NCBI GenBank assembly: GCA_039704465.1
Contig: JASFAU010000019.1
Span: 186,001-250,000 of the forward strand
DNA length: 64,000 nt
Reading direction: 5' to 3'
Source: Plasmodiophora brassicae
Lineage: Eukaryota; Endomyxa; Phytomyxea; Plasmodiophorida; Plasmodiophoridae
The notes beneath the pieces are model-generated. The model saw only the letters and a list, made by a program, of their open reading frames with translations, did not search any database and was not told where the DNA came from. A program made the translations under genes and the position numbers. Of this stretch, positions 20,522 to 31,830 are shown in pieces; within the stretch, counting starts at the first letter, position 1, and each line of letters opens with the position of its first letter.

Positions 20522-22526
20522 TCATCGGCGCGCACGAACCTTCTTGTACCTTTGCTTGTTGACCTCGCCGACCTCCTGGACCGAGCTGGCGTGAACGTTC
20601 ATACCGGGCACGAACGACGGCGTTATGGACCGGGAGGCAACGGCGGCCCAGTCGACCGATTTGAAAAAGTCGTGCGCCTTGACTTCGGCGGCGCCGTTGT
20701 ACCCGAGGCGACTGCTGGGGATCGGCCTCAGCAGCTGCTGGATGAGGTCCTTGGCCTCGGGTGTAAAGTACGGCTCCGGGAAGTCAATGCAGAGCTTCAA
20801 CGTGCCGCCGTTCTTGGCGTTCTCCTCCTGCTCCCGGGAATCAATGAACGGGCACCATTCGCTGGTGCCTCGTACGCATCGGCACGGGGGCCTCATGCCA
20901 CAGATGCCCTCGTACAGGAAGACGGCAAAGGACCACCAGTCGACCCATTGCGCATAGGGCTGCCTGGCGAGGACCTCCGGGGCCCAGTACCCGGGCGTCC
21001 CACCCAGCGACGACGTCGACGGCTTCCGGTCGCTGAACTTCTTCGCCAGACCCAGGTCGCTGATCTGCACGTGCCCGTTCATGTCGAGGAGGATGTTCGC
21101 CGGTTTCAGGTCGCGGAACACGATCCGGTGCTCGTGCATGTGCTCCAGGCCGAGGATGATCTCGGCGGCGTACAGCAGGAGCAGATCCGGCGGGATCGGC
21201 TTCTTCCGTCGCCGTTTCGTCGTGGCGGTCGGCGACACCGCCGTGGCCTGCGCGGCATTGAGCGCGTTCGCATTCGGGACAGCGGCCCCTCCCGGGTCGC
21301 CCGGCCCGACCGACGGCTTCCGTTTCATGTGGTAGGACAGGTCGCCGCCGGAGCAGAAGTCGAGGACGAGGATCAGGCTCTCGCTGGTCTGCAGGCAGTA
21401 CCGGAGCGACGTGATGAACGGCGAGTTCAGCTCGGACAGGATGCGGACCTCGTTCAGGGCGACGTCGATCGCCCGCTGGTGCTTCAGGTGCCGCTTGTTC
21501 ATCTCCTTCCAGGCGTAGACCCGGTGCGTGTTCACCTTCTCGACGGCGTAGACGGCCCCGTAGGCGCCGCGGCCCATCACGCGGAACGTCGTGAAATCGT
21601 CGACCGTCACCGGTCGCAGCGCGAACTCCTTCAGCTGAATGAACCGTTTGAACTGTTGGCTCTCGAGGAAGGCCACGAAGAAGGCCTGCTCGAGGGCCTC
21701 CAGCACCCGTTTCGACAGCTGCGCCAGCGGTTCGCCGGACCCGGCCGCCCTGTTCGCGAACGCCTGCGCCCGGTCGGCGGTGTCGTACTGGAACCGGAAC
21801 GGCGCCGCGTAATGCGACATGGCCGAACGCAACTGCCAAGCAGGCGGATTCAGTCAGCGACGCAGGCGCAGCGGCAGACGACGACGACGCGAGCGCACCC
21901 GCCCCGGGACGTACCTTGGTCTTGGCAGGCGACTGTGCGCCGACCTGTACGGCGATGTGCCCCGGCTGCTGCGACATGGAGCTGAACTGTTGCTTGCCGG
22001 ACAGGCGTCGAGCGCCCCGTGATTCGCTGACGGGTGGGCCGGGGGCGGGCACGTCGACGGGTTCGGCACCGGCGCCGCTGGCGAGCGTGTCGCTCAGGTA
22101 CTTGGCGACGATCTGGTCAAAGTCGAGTCGTACGCCGCGCTGCGAGAAGATGACGGTCGGGTGGGCGACCTGCAGGAAGTGCAGCCAGTGGATGGCGTCG
22201 TCCTCCTGCAGGCGCTGCAGGAACAGGTCGAACATGTACAGGCCGCACGGCTCCGACAGGATGTCCAGGAAATGGTAATTCGAGGCGGACTGGGCCTCCG
22301 AGACCTGCCGCTTCGGGTCGCTGATGGCGTCCATCGAGGCGGCGGCCGCGAACTTCGACTTGGGCGACGACGACGACGATGCGACGCCGTACCGAGCCGC
22401 CAGGCGCACGCATTGCTCTGATTCGGGCGGCAGCAGGCGCCAGAAGTACTTGCGGTCGTCGCGGCGCGCTAACGACCGCACCAATTTGGCATTGGCGAAC
22501 TCGGTCTCCAGCGCATCGAACGTCAT
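20522..22526 (-). CDS. GPCR-kinase-type Ser/Thr kinase (RGS + AGC kinase)
   Basis: Two exons: 22526-21915 and 21832-20522, with an 82-nt intron (GTACGT...CAG, phase 0); 640 residues. The N-terminal half holds an RGS-like region (FLDILSEPCGLYMFDLFLQ about residue 85, closing with LESQQFKRFIQLKEF just before the kinase). Kinase motifs: GRGAYGAV loop, Lys in YAWKEM, FRDLKPANILL, DLGLA in place of DFG, and GTPGYWAPEVL. The DLGLA motif and RGS-kinase order are diagnostic of GRKs, which phosphorylate active G-protein-coupled receptors at membranes. An insert of about 45 residues sits between hinge and helix E. The substrate is unknown. GRK-like kinases are patchy in protists. Confidence 0.9.
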
Positions 22527-23370
22527 GCGCCTGGGGCTTGGACCGGTCGTCGTGATGGTCGTGACGCAGCCCTCGCCAGCAGGCCGACGGGAGCGACAGG
22601 CGGCTCCCGGGCCCTATCCGACCAATACAATCCCAATCGGGCGACAGAGAGACTAGCAGGCGCGATGGACGTCGTTGATCAATCACGGGTACCCGCCGTT
22701 AGTATCGGTCTAGTGGGGGGTGACTCGACTCAGCCTTGAAGCACGTGGGCACAAATGTGGACCACCTGGCAACGGGTCGGACGGCGAATCAGCGGGCCAT
22801 GCACAGGCCAGCTGGTCGATCGTGTGCGACGATTGGGGTAGATACGATATCGAGGCAGACGACGTACGTCGGAGCAGGTTGCTCTGTGACGACTGCCCGC
22901 CCTATGCAGAGAGCCAGACTGGCGACCGCAATTGGCGGGGTCACCCGCAACCTGCTGCTACCCTCCAATGTTGTAGGCACACTGTCAACGGGCAGCACCC
23001 GCGACACCCAGCATCGTTCTCGAACAATCTCGCGCGATCCACTGCAGGTGGCGTCCCACACACGCCGACGCCGAACGTGCCCCAGGCGGTGGTCGTCGTC
23101 TGCAGCAATAGCGTGTGCGCGTGGACTTAGTAATGTGGTCAACGGGTCGATCCGGATCCGCATGATTGTCAGGCCACTGGCCAGGAAACACCTCCAGAAG
23201 ACAATGGAAAGTCGGCGACTTAACATAATATGTCACTTAGACGATTTGTATTGTAAGGACTACAATTCGCAGATAGCAGCCACTGCTGTGTCGCTCAGGC
23301 GCGTTCGGCGTTTGTTAATGGTAGACCCCCGCCTTCGAGAACGCAACCTCGCCGGGAACCGAGGTTGAAG
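22527..23370. other. Intergenic, no supported gene
   Basis: Long open frames on both strands (such as 22736-23368 plus) are compositionally biased, lack family resemblance and overlap each other. Promoter of the GRK gene is expected just right of 22526. Confidence 0.5.
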
Positions 23371-23870
23371 TCACCCCCATGAAGTCACGCGCCACATCGC
23401 GACCCATGGAATTAGTTGCTGGTTAACCTTGAACCACTTGCAAACGTCGCGGGAGCTCTGCTCCACTGACATTCCCTGGTGGGAGAACCACCGCTGCAGT
23501 TCGTTCTCGAACGACTCGCTGGAAGATTCACTTCGTCCAGGTGGTTGGGTCGCCTCGTTCGGCTTGAACAGGGTTAGCAGGCTGTCCATCGCTGCCGTTG
23601 CCTCAAACGAAGAAGCTTCGGGATTTGCAGTGGCGCCGTCCGCAACGATATGACTTGCAAACTTGGCTTCGTAGGGAGCTCTATGGCGCAAAGTAAACTC
23701 GTCGACGAGTGCTGGCATAACTTGAAGGTGCTCGATCCCGAGCACCTTCAAGAACGACTCCATTCTTGGATCCAGAGCAGTTGCCATCGTCGATCTCGAG
23801 TTCCGCACCACGTCTTCATAGGTTGTGGGCTTCGCCAGAACGCTGGTCGCGAACTTGATCGTGTGGGTCG
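23371..23870 (-). pseudogene. hAT transposase C-terminal fragment
   Basis: The minus-strand frame reads TYEDVV, then MATALDPRMESFL, an acidic linker, then ELQRWFS and KWFKVNQQLIPWVAM before a stop near 23371. ALDPR-K/E-SFL followed by W.KVN...P.VA.M is the pattern around the hAT dimerisation domain. No N-terminal zinc finger or catalytic core is present nearby, so it is a fragment. Confidence 0.6.
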
Positions 23871-24149
23871 CACGGAACCCGTCGCCGTTGCAACAGCTTT
23901 CTTGTTATGCTCCATCACCATCAAGTATACCGGAATTGCCATACCTATAGGATAGGATATTCAGACCCAGACACAAAATCTGTCACCGGATCTGGTGATC
24001 ATGCCTTGTAAGGACTCGTGATGCTGTCGACCATTGAACAGTTCGACGACGCAATTGATATCGTCCATACGCTGGAGAGTAGGTCAGGATCCATATCCAC
24101 AACCAGCTGGAGGAAGTGATGTGCCATCCGCGCACCCGTGTGCGGGTAC

Positions 24150-24260
24150 ACCACGTCCATGACCCGGGTCATGGGCGGGCGCACCCGGGTCGACTGGGAA
24201 CACCCACGGGTCGACTGGGAACACCCACGGGTCGGGTCGACTCGGGTCGGGTCGACCCGC
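24150..24260. repeat. Short tandem repeats (acccacgggtcgactggga and cgggt)
   Basis: Two copies of a 19-bp unit followed by cgggtcgggtcgac repeats, upstream of the desaturase gene. Confidence 0.6.
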
Positions 24261-24476
24261 TGCCATCGCGTGGTGGCTTCCTAGAACTCTGCATCGGCCC
24301 CACCCCACCGGCGGGTCAGTGTGCAGCACAGTCAGCAGCGCCACTGGCGTCGGTCTATTTGTGGAGCGCTCGGAGTCCGCCACGCGGTCACCCCTTCGCC
24401 CCTCGGGGCACCCCGCCACAATCGACCCGTCATCATTCATCAGTGACGTCGTCGCCCTGACACCACCCGGGCAGCC

Positions 24477-25736
24477 ATGTTCCGGGTCGACTGGTTTCCG
24501 CTGGTACTGGTGTCGCTGTTCCATGTCGGAGCCGTCGCGGGCGCATGCGCCGTGCCGCTGACGCTGGTCGGGTTCAAGTCGTTCGTGATCATGTACGTGC
24601 TGACCGGCATGGGCGTCACCGTCGGGTACCATCGCCTGTGGTCGCACCGCTCCTACAAGGGCAGCCTGCCCTGGCGCATTTTCTGGGGGTTCTGGGGCGC
24701 CGGCGCTCTCCAGGGATCCATCCTCTGGTGGGGTAAACTCCACCGTCTGCACCACTCGTTCCCGGATACCCCCGCCGTACGCGCCTCGATGTGTCCCGTA
24801 TCCCGCGTCGTCAAATATTGCCGCTGATCACCTGCTCATCGTAGGACCCATATGGCCCGGCGAAAGGGTTCTGGTACAGCCACTGTCTGTGGATGTTTGA
24901 GAAGGTCGACCGCAGCAAGTACATGCGCATCATCAATGTCGAAGATCTGAAGGCCGACCCGATCGTCCGCCTGCAGCATCGCCTGTACAAGTACGGGTTC
25001 GGCCTGTTCGTCGCCTTTGCCATGCCCTGCCTGATGTTCCCGAGCAACATCGCGGCTGCACTCGTCTATGGCGGGTTCTGGGGCCGCGTCTTCACCTGGC
25101 ACTCAACCTGGTTCGTCAACTCGCTGGCGCACTGGCTCGGCGACAACGTGTATTCGGACGATACCACGGCCAAGGACCACCTGCTGACCGCCCTGGTCAC
25201 GTTCGGCGAGGGCAACCACGGATTCCATCATGCGTTCTCGTTCAGCTACCAGAATGGCCTGAAATGGTACGCTGTTGGCCATACGGCAACGTGTCCCTTA
25301 CAAATGCATTATTCGCAGGTACCATTACGACCCGACGCGGTTCCTGATCGAGGTTGCCAATATGCTGGGCCAGGCCTGGGACCTGCGTCACCCGTCGTCG
25401 AACGAGATCGAGAAGGCCAAGTACCAAGTGGCGGAGAACGCCCTGCTCGGCCTGAAGCAGAGCATCATCTGGCCGGATCCAGCCCTGAACGATCGCACGA
25501 TCACGCGCGCCGAATACGACAACGCCAAGGACCGCGGCCGCATCTGGGTGACCCTGGACGCCAAAGTGTTCGACGTGACCGAATTCCTGGCGGATCACCC
25601 GGGCGGATCCGCCCTCCTGCAAGCCATGGCGTCGCGCCCGCCCGACTTCATCGCGTCCCAGTACGCACAGCGTCACACCCATTCTCGGGCGGCTCGCAAC
25701 CTGCTCGACACCATGCTGATCGGCACGCTCGTCTAG
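24477..25736 (+). CDS. Delta-9 acyl-CoA desaturase fused to cytochrome b5
   Basis: Exons 24477-24776, 24845-25266, 25319-25736; introns of 68 and 52 nt; 379 residues. It inserts a cis double bond into acyl-CoA at the ER membrane. All three His boxes are visible: HRLWSH, HRLHH, and HGFHH within GEGNHGFHHAF. Hydrophobic membrane spans lie between them. The C-terminus has a cytochrome b5 domain with HPGG (near residue 335), the electron donor, as in fungal OLE1-type enzymes; animal SCDs lack the fusion. The N-terminus is short (about 50 residues before box 1), so an upstream exon is possible. Confidence 0.93.
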
Positions 25737-25809
25737 TCCCATACACATGCGTGCACAGTACGCCGCCTGGAATCTGCCGGTGCTGGGCAGGACGTGCTGT
25801 ATCATGGGG

Positions 25810-26595
25810 TCAAGCGGTGTCCAGTGCGACGGGTTCGTTCAGGAACCCGAGGATCATGCGGTCGAGCGTGTCGCCCGGATCGCCACCGTGCTTCGTGTCG
25901 ATCGCCCAGGGCGGATCGGCAGCACTGGACGGTGCCTGCGCCGGCCCAGGCTTCGACAGCACCGACCTGATGTTGTGCCGCTTGTCCACGTCGGCGCCAT
26001 TGTCCCGCTTCTCGCGTTCGATGATGTCTTTGGTGGCGGCTGTCATCATGGCCTCGAGGTGCGCCTCGATACGCAGCGCCTGCTGGCGCTCGGCCATCAG
26101 CCTATCCGCCTTCATCTTGATCTGATTCTGCAAGTCGTCCCGCCACGCTCTCTGCAGGTGGGCCCGGCCCTCCCCATCGACGACGTTGCGCCCCAGGCGG
26201 CTGAACAGCCCACCGTGGAACGCTGTCGTGACCTCTGCGTTCGTCGCCCGCTGCTGCTGCTCCGACGCCGCCTTCTCCTGCCGTGTCGTGATCTGCCGTT
26301 GCAGCGCGTCCCGGTAGGCGGCCTGCTTGCGAAGGATGGCGCGGCGATGCTCCAATCGCTCCTGGTCGGCCAGCGATAGCTGCGTTGTCGTCCTCGTTGT
26401 CGTCGTCGTCGTCGGTGGAGGGTCTGTAGACACAGCCGGGCCGTACAGATTGGCCGGCTTAGGATGCGGCCGCACCGGATCGCCCCGAGGTGCCACACGC
26501 GCAGCAGGGCACTGCGTCACCTTGGCGGCGACGTCGAGCTTCGGCTTCCAGAACCGGTGGGCGGGCAGCTCCCGTCGCTTCAATGCACTGACCAT
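25810..26595 (-). CDS. Coiled-coil protein, unknown
   Basis: Single exon, about 261 residues from ATG at 26595 (MVSALKRREL). The frame is open a little upstream but with no ATG. After a Pro/Thr-rich stretch with a run of threonines, the middle is long charged helix (LADQERLEHRRAILRKQ, then DDLQNQIKMKADRLMAERQQ), predicted coiled coil. No enzyme motif. Same strand as the next coiled-coil gene. Function unknown; ciliary or cytoskeletal roles are common for such proteins but are not shown here. Confidence 0.6.
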   Translation of the reverse strand: MVSALKRRELPAHRFWKPKLDVAAKVTQCPAARVAPRGDPVRPHPKPANLYGPAVSTDPPPTTTTTTRTTTQLSLADQERLEHRRAILRKQAAYRDALQRQITTRQEKAASEQQQRATNAEVTTAFHGGLFSRLGRNVVDGEGRAHLQRAWRDDLQNQIKMKADRLMAERQQALRIEAHLEAMMTAATKDIIEREKRDNGADVDKRHNIRSVLSKPGPAQAPSSAADPPWAIDTKHGGDPGDTLDRMILGFLNEPVALDTA

Positions 26596-26831
26596 AGCTG
26601 CCCAGGACGACGTGCGACGTCGCACTGCCTATCTAGTACGACGACGCTTGACGAGTCAGGGGGAGGCACGCACGCGGCCGCAGGGGGGGGGGGGGCGCCT
26701 GCCCAGCAATCGGCCAGCGAATATCGCACCCAGGCGCCCGGGGGGCACACGCCATAGGGACCGCAGATCGGCACGACACCGGCTGATATGCGCAGGCAGG
26801 CGCCCAGGGCAGGGTCCTGCTATCTATTGCA

Positions 26832-28148
26832 TTATGAGACGACATGACTGGGCGACGCGCCAGGTGCGTCAGCTGGGTGGGCGCGCTCGGGTGCCCCTGG
26901 CGTGCGAAGGCTGGCAGCGTGCGCGCCTGGGACCTCGGCCGCACCTGCTGCGTCTGTGGCCTCTCCTGATCTCGGTCCTGCCGCCTTGTCGAAGACGGCG
27001 GCATGCCTGGCTTGCCAGCTGGCGGTCAGCGTGTCGTATTGGGCGCCGGCTTTGGTCAGGACTTTGACGGCCTCGCCTGTCGCCGCTTCCATGGCAACCT
27101 TCTCCGACTCCAACGTTGCTACCGTCCTCTCGATCGCCTTCAACCCGTCGACGGTGATCATCGTCTGGTGACGCACCACGTTTCTGGAGGCGCCACGGTC
27201 GGCGTCGTCCAGTGCCACCAGGTCCACTTGGCAGTACCGGCCGGTCCTCTCAAGGTCTGCATCGTTCGACGTCGCGGCCCCAGGTCCCTGTGCCAACCGC
27301 GCCTGCCTCCCAGTCGGTAGACTCGCCTCGATTGTCTGCCGGAGGTCGATGACCTCCTCCTTCAGCTGCTCCTTCTCGAGCTCGAGGATCTCGCATCGGG
27401 CCGTCAGCTGCGCCAACTTGCCGTCCTTGTCGGCCGCCTCGCGTCGGTGCCTGGCCAGCGCCGCCTTGAGTCCGTCGTTCATCGACAGCAGCTTGGCCAT
27501 GGACATCTCGTCGACGACTCTTCGATCCAGGTCGTCGCCACCTTGGACGGCCCGATCATACTCGGCGCGTACCCGCTCGAGAATCGGGCCCAGCAGCGGG
27601 TCCGCTGCGATGACCTGCTGGAGGAAGCGCCGCGCGACGGCCAGACGCTCCGCTTGCTGACCGGCTAACCGCTCGAGCGACTCGGCGAGGTCAACTTCGA
27701 CGTCCAGTAGCCGGGAGCGGAACGCGCGAGTCCCGAGTACTGCTGCGCCCGTGGCAGGTCGGCGCAGTTGCCAGGTCGTGCCAGTAGTGGGCTGCAGCTG
27801 GCGCGCGACACGAACTGCACCGCCCGCCACCGGGACCTGCACCTGTCGAGGGTGCTGCGGCCGCAGGCTGCCAGCGCTGGCGGCGCGACGATGCTGCAGG
27901 GATCGGACCCGTATCGACGTGCGGACGTCGGCCAGCATTCGCGGACGCACGCTGGGCGCTTTCGACGCCACCGCACTGCTGGACCGAGACAGTGGCCGAT
28001 GGCCGGCTGCAGGCGTTGACGACGCCGGGCGGCAGTACTGGATGGCGGGATGGCTCGAGCCAGCCACGCGAAGACATTGCTCTGCGGTCAGCTGGCGGTC
28101 GACGATCCCGCCACGACTACCTGTCGTCGACGCTGATCTCCGAAGCAT
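26832..28148 (-). CDS. Coiled-coil protein resembling TSNAXIP1-type N-terminus
   Basis: A 438-codon frame. An Arg/Ser-rich N-terminus of about 140 residues is followed by a helical region (ESLERLAGQQAERLAVARRFL, ADPLLGPILERVRAEYD) and a classical coiled coil (EILELEKEQLKEEVIDLRQ). The segment with GPIL..V..EYD is reminiscent of TSNAXIP1/ciliary coiled-coil proteins; this is weak. The last 50 residues are Ala/Pro-rich and may be intron read-through. The start is uncertain. Confidence 0.5.
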   Translation of the reverse strand: MLRRSASTTGSRGGIVDRQLTAEQCLRVAGSSHPAIQYCRPASSTPAAGHRPLSRSSSAVASKAPSVRPRMLADVRTSIRVRSLQHRRAASAGSLRPQHPRQVQVPVAGGAVRVARQLQPTTGTTWQLRRPATGAAVLGTRAFRSRLLDVEVDLAESLERLAGQQAERLAVARRFLQQVIAADPLLGPILERVRAEYDRAVQGGDDLDRRVVDEMSMAKLLSMNDGLKAALARHRREAADKDGKLAQLTARCEILELEKEQLKEEVIDLRQTIEASLPTGRQARLAQGPGAATSNDADLERTGRYCQVDLVALDDADRGASRNVVRHQTMITVDGLKAIERTVATLESEKVAMEAATGEAVKVLTKAGAQYDTLTASWQARHAAVFDKAAGPRSGEATDAAGAAEVPGAHAASLRTPGAPERAHPADAPGASPSHVVS

Positions 28149-28622
28149 GACGTATACTAATAGGAGGAGATAGACGGTACCGCGCCATGGGCGATCGTAA
28201 CGTCGTCGACTGTACTAGGCGGAGAACATAGGGTACACAGCTCAGGTACTGAACCTGATGACGTACCTGCAGCATCGCCAACGCCTTCCCCTGAGTATGA
28301 TCTGCAGGTGACTGGTCGCTCAGCTTTCCTATGCCGCAGGTCAAGGGGCACAGTTTGGCGCGAGCAAGCGCAGCGCAGGTCAAGGGGCGCGGTTTGGCGT
28401 GAGGACGCGCCTACCACTCGTGGATCCGTCAACAGCTGGTCCGTCGACCTCGCCAACCTGCGACCCCAGCTTCCAGCGACGCCTGGAAATCCGGTTTGAA
28501 CACAGTTCGAGTGGGCCATTGACCGCGCGCCTGCCTCGTCCGCCTCCGGAAAGCGGCCCGTACCGATCGAAAGCGCGCCGCCGTTAACATCCTTCGTCAC
28601 CGCGTCCTAACCGGATTAGCCA
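28149..28622. other. Intergenic
   Basis: Two near copies of caggtcaaggggc(a/g)c(a/g)gtttggcg (28337-28396). No gene seen. Confidence 0.45.
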
Positions 28623-29440
28623 ATGTCAGATTCGCCAGCTTTCCAGCTGCATGGGAAGAAGATGGACATACGTTCCTGCAGTGGGCCGCACGCGCAGGAC
28701 AGTGCTCCGGGACTCCGCGTCAGTACTGACGCGGGCGGGACACTCATGGAGCGGACGGCGCTGCACTGGGCGTCGTCTCTAGGGCATATCTCTGTCGTCG
28801 AGTGGCTGCTCACGTGCTCCCGAGATCAACTTCAATGCACGAGACGAGTAAGGCAGTACTCCGTTGCACTAATTGGCCGCGCTCTTCCGACATGCAGACG
28901 TCGTCCGAGCGCTCGTGCAGGCCGATAACATTGACCTAAATGCAGCCGATAACGACGGCGAGGCCCCTCTGCAAATCGCTCTGGTCAGTTTGCGGACGAC
29001 CATGACTCCTGAGCATCGTAACATCGTTGACGCGCTGGTTAGTGCTGGCGCACTGGTTTACAAGGCGCCGGCGCATGTATCGGCTCTGTACAGCTGGCCG
29101 TCGACGTCCAAGACCTTCATGACGTCGCTGAGTTGCTGACCGCAATGGGGACAGTCAACGTCAACTTTGGGAGGCCGTCCAAGAAAACCCCGCTGTATCA
29201 TGCGGTCAGGAAGCAGGACTACATATCCCGAAATCGTGAAAGTGCTGGTACGCGCTGACGGAATTGATGTTAACGCTGACGACCTGTTATTGCTGGCCGT
29301 CCGCAAAGGCGACGAGGATATGCCACCCAGGGGTTGGATCGCGGGCACCGCCGTGCGCGACGACATCGATCGATCCTGTCAGCAGATCGGCCCAAGCCAA
29401 TCCTGCACCCGGAACCCCCACCCCCCGCCCCGCACCCATT
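28623..29440 (+). pseudogene. Decayed ankyrin-repeat gene
   Basis: Broken frames carry ankyrin units: ERTALHWASSLGHISVVEWLL (28750-28812), HADVVRALVQADNIDLNAAD (28890-28950), then NVNFGRPSKKTPLYHAVRKQD (29157-29220) and GIDVNADDLLLLAVRKGDED. The NFGRPSKKTPLY block is nearly the same as in the two paralogues at 30430 and 38920. At least three frame changes are needed and no signal peptide is found, so it is a relic of the same family. Confidence 0.75.
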
Positions 29441-29671
29441 AGTACAGCGTCAATCGCGTTTATCTGTAACGCATGGACCGTTGTTGGATCATCTGCTGCG
29501 ACGCGGTGATGTCCGGCGTGCGAGCTGCACGACGATCATCATTAGGGCAGACCTCGTACTTACAGCGAGGTACGACGGAGTCACGGACCGCCACGCAATG
29601 CGGCGTGTCCGCGGTCTGGGTGCTCGTTGTGCTGTCGCCTTTGCAGCTGCGCCCCGAGTTCATCCACAATG

Positions 29672-30982
29672 CCCATCAGCAATCGCTCTCAGGCTACTGG
29701 AATGCCGGCGACGCTCGCGGTCCTCATCGCCGGACTTCTCGTTGGTGTCCTTGATACTGCCGTCATGGCGAACGTCTGGGACGTTCCCGGTAACGCTGGC
29801 GACGACCCCGCTGCGTCACGCTCCACCCGGTGGGCCTTTAACGATTGGAGCGTGCTTGCAGACATTCGTGTCCAGGTGCCGATGGACTCCTTTGAGTTGT
29901 TGCTCGATATCGTTCCTGGCCTTGTCCGTTTGCGGCACGTTGCAGACACCCGCGAACGGTTGGCGATCGTCGAGGAACTTCGTCGTCGTCTTGTGGCCGG
30001 GGGGGACGATGTCACATTCCTCAATACTGCGGCATGGGACGGAGATATGACGTTGCTGCAATGGGCCTCGTACAAAGGCGATGTGATGATTGTCCCGTTC
30101 TTGCTCAGCGCGCCTGGAATTGACGCCAACGTGGCGGAAGGGGTGCATCAGAAGACGCCTCTGCACCTGGCCGTGATTTTCGAACAGTTCCACGTCATCC
30201 GGTTGCTGCTCCGGGTCGGCAACATTGATGTCAATGCGATGGACTGGGACCGAAAAACGCCTCTGCAGTACGCGTTAGAGCGGTGGCAGGGGTCATCACC
30301 GTCTCGTTCGCTGCGTCGCACCATCCAGAAGCTAATTCGTGTCGGCGCCGGGGTCGGCACGACCGAAATGTCGCCACTGTACTGGGCCGTCGACCGCGGC
30401 CTCGAGGACGTCGTCAAGCTGCTGCTCAGCATGCACGTCGACGTCAACTTTGGCGGGCCGTCCAAGAAGACGCCGCTCTATAATGCCGTCAAGAAGGACC
30501 ATCCGGACATTGTCGAGATGCTGCTGAAGGTCCCGGGAATCGACCTGGTGACCGGCAACCCGCTGTTGGTGGCCGTCCGGAATGATCTCCCCGATATCGT
30601 CGCAATGCTGCTCCGCTGCAACGGGATCGACGTTAACGCGGGCAACCCGTTGCTGGAGGCCGTCCAGAATGACCGTCTGAGTATTGTGCAGATGCTGATC
30701 AACGATATCCGGGTCGACGTAAACGCCGGCGACCCGTCGTTGAAGGCCCCGGGATTACACAACGTGGAGATCGCCGAGCTGCCCATCAAGGCCCAGGGAC
30801 TCGACGACACGACGCCCGGGTTCCACAAGGCGATGCGGCACGCCAAAGTGGTCGACCAGTGGGCCGCGAACCGTGTCCTGCAGACGCCAACGCGCAGCCG
30901 CGGTAGCACGCCCGACGTCTCCCGTACGTCCAGCAAGAAGCGTGTCAGCAGATTGCTGTGCTGCGGAGACGACTGCGTCTGA
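29672..30982 (+). CDS. Secreted ankyrin-repeat protein (intact)
   Basis: A single exon of about 436 residues if started at 29672, the ATG that places a hydrophobic signal-peptide-like stretch (LAVLIAGLLVGVLDTAVMA) at residues 14-32. An upstream in-frame ATG at 29627 exists but spoils the signal. At least seven ankyrin units follow (TLLQWASYKGDVMIVPFLL, TPLHLAVIFEQFHVIRLLL, TPLYNAVKKDHPDIVEMLL and others). The C-terminus is basic and ends RLLCCGDDCV. Ankyrin repeats bind proteins. Secretion plus expansion in a cluster suggests an effector role, which is inference. Tail to tail with a Cdc20 relic. Confidence 0.85.
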   Translation, partial: PISNRSQATGMPATLAVLIAGLLVGVLDTAVMANVWDVPGNAGDDPAASRSTRWAFNDWSVLADIRVQVPMDSFELLLDIVPGLVRLRHVADTRERLAIVEELRRRLVAGGDDVTFLNTAAWDGDMTLLQWASYKGDVMIVPFLLSAPGIDANVAEGVHQKTPLHLAVIFEQFHVIRLLLRVGNIDVNAMDWDRKTPLQYALERWQGSSPSRSLRRTIQKLIRVGAGVGTTEMSPLYWAVDRGLEDVVKLLLSMHVDVNFGGPSKKTPLYNAVKKDHPDIVEMLLKVPGIDLVTGNPLLVAVRNDLPDIVAMLLRCNGIDVNAGNPLLEAVQNDRLSIVQMLINDIRVDVNAGDPSLKAPGLHNVEIAELPIKAQGLDDTTPGFHKAMRHAKVVDQWAANRVLQTPTRSRGSTPDVSRTSSKKRVSRLLCCGDDCV

Positions 30983-31009
30983 GATGCCCATCGCCATCTG
31001 CACTAAAGC

Positions 31010-31830
31010 CCTCTGAGCTTTCCCGGCGCCTGTACAATATTTCAGCTGACTGGCGATGCATGACAGGACCACGTTCAGCCGCGTCGTAGTGGAATTGCTG
31101 TCGACTTGCTGCTGGTGTATTAGCGTGTGTGTTGCCGTCAACGTGGAACGTGTGACCCGTTAGAGGGTGCTCAGGCCGCTCAGCTTGCGCGCGAGGTGAT
31201 CGGGACCGGGTTGCTAATTGCGGTGGCTGGCTTCGAATTCGCACCGGTTCGAACACCTTCCAGAAACGTATGCGGCCGCAGAGCAGACCGTGGTGCCATC
31301 CGGGGACAGCGTCATGTGCAGGACGCGTGACGAGTGCCCAATCAGATCGGTGACGCACGAACCGCCAACCGTCAGATGCCTGACGTCGGGCGGGGCAGCA
31401 AGCGTAACAAGCAAGGATACTTCCAGAGTGTCAGCTGATTCTTGGAGAACCCATGGGCCGACAGGATCTCGTATTCGTGCAGGTTCCACACCAGCCCGCA
31501 GGCCTAACAGGACGCAGGCAGGCGGTCACGAATTCGCTGGCGCCGCCAGCATCGGGGACCAGCTGACCTGCGAGGTCGTATCGACGTTGTTCAGGCAGGC
31601 GCCCGTCTTCGTGTTACAGAAGTGGATGCGTCGATCGTTCGTGCCACCTCCGCTCGCAAGCAGGTGCCGCGTATGCGGCGACCAGGCCAGCGCCTTCGCT
31701 GCTGGCGTGTGGTCGGTCAATGGTGTCTGTGCGCGAGGGAGGCAACCGACGCCGCCGACACAATTTCCTGCCTGCTCACCCAATCGAGATTTTCCATCAC
31801 AGGGACCGCACACGATTCATTGGTCGTTGC
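31010..31830 (-). pseudogene. Truncated Cdc20 copy, unit A
   Basis: The minus strand carries the last WD40 blades of Cdc20: [21 protein letters not shown], then [19 protein letters not shown], matching 42174-42790. Frames are disrupted and the N-terminal half is absent. It retains the same intron sequences as the intact gene, so it arose by DNA duplication, not retroposition. Confidence 0.85.

Noticed and set aside
20303..21985. 560-codon plus-strand frame
   Set aside because: Antisense shadow of the GC-rich kinase gene, with Arg/Gly-biased composition.
20841..22526. Single 561-codon frame as the kinase
   Set aside because: After about 21915 it reads intron and then the kinase exon in the wrong frame; the spliced model gives all kinase motifs.
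22736..23368. 210-codon plus-strand frame
   Set aside because: No motif, overlaps equal-length antisense frames, no splice or promoter support.
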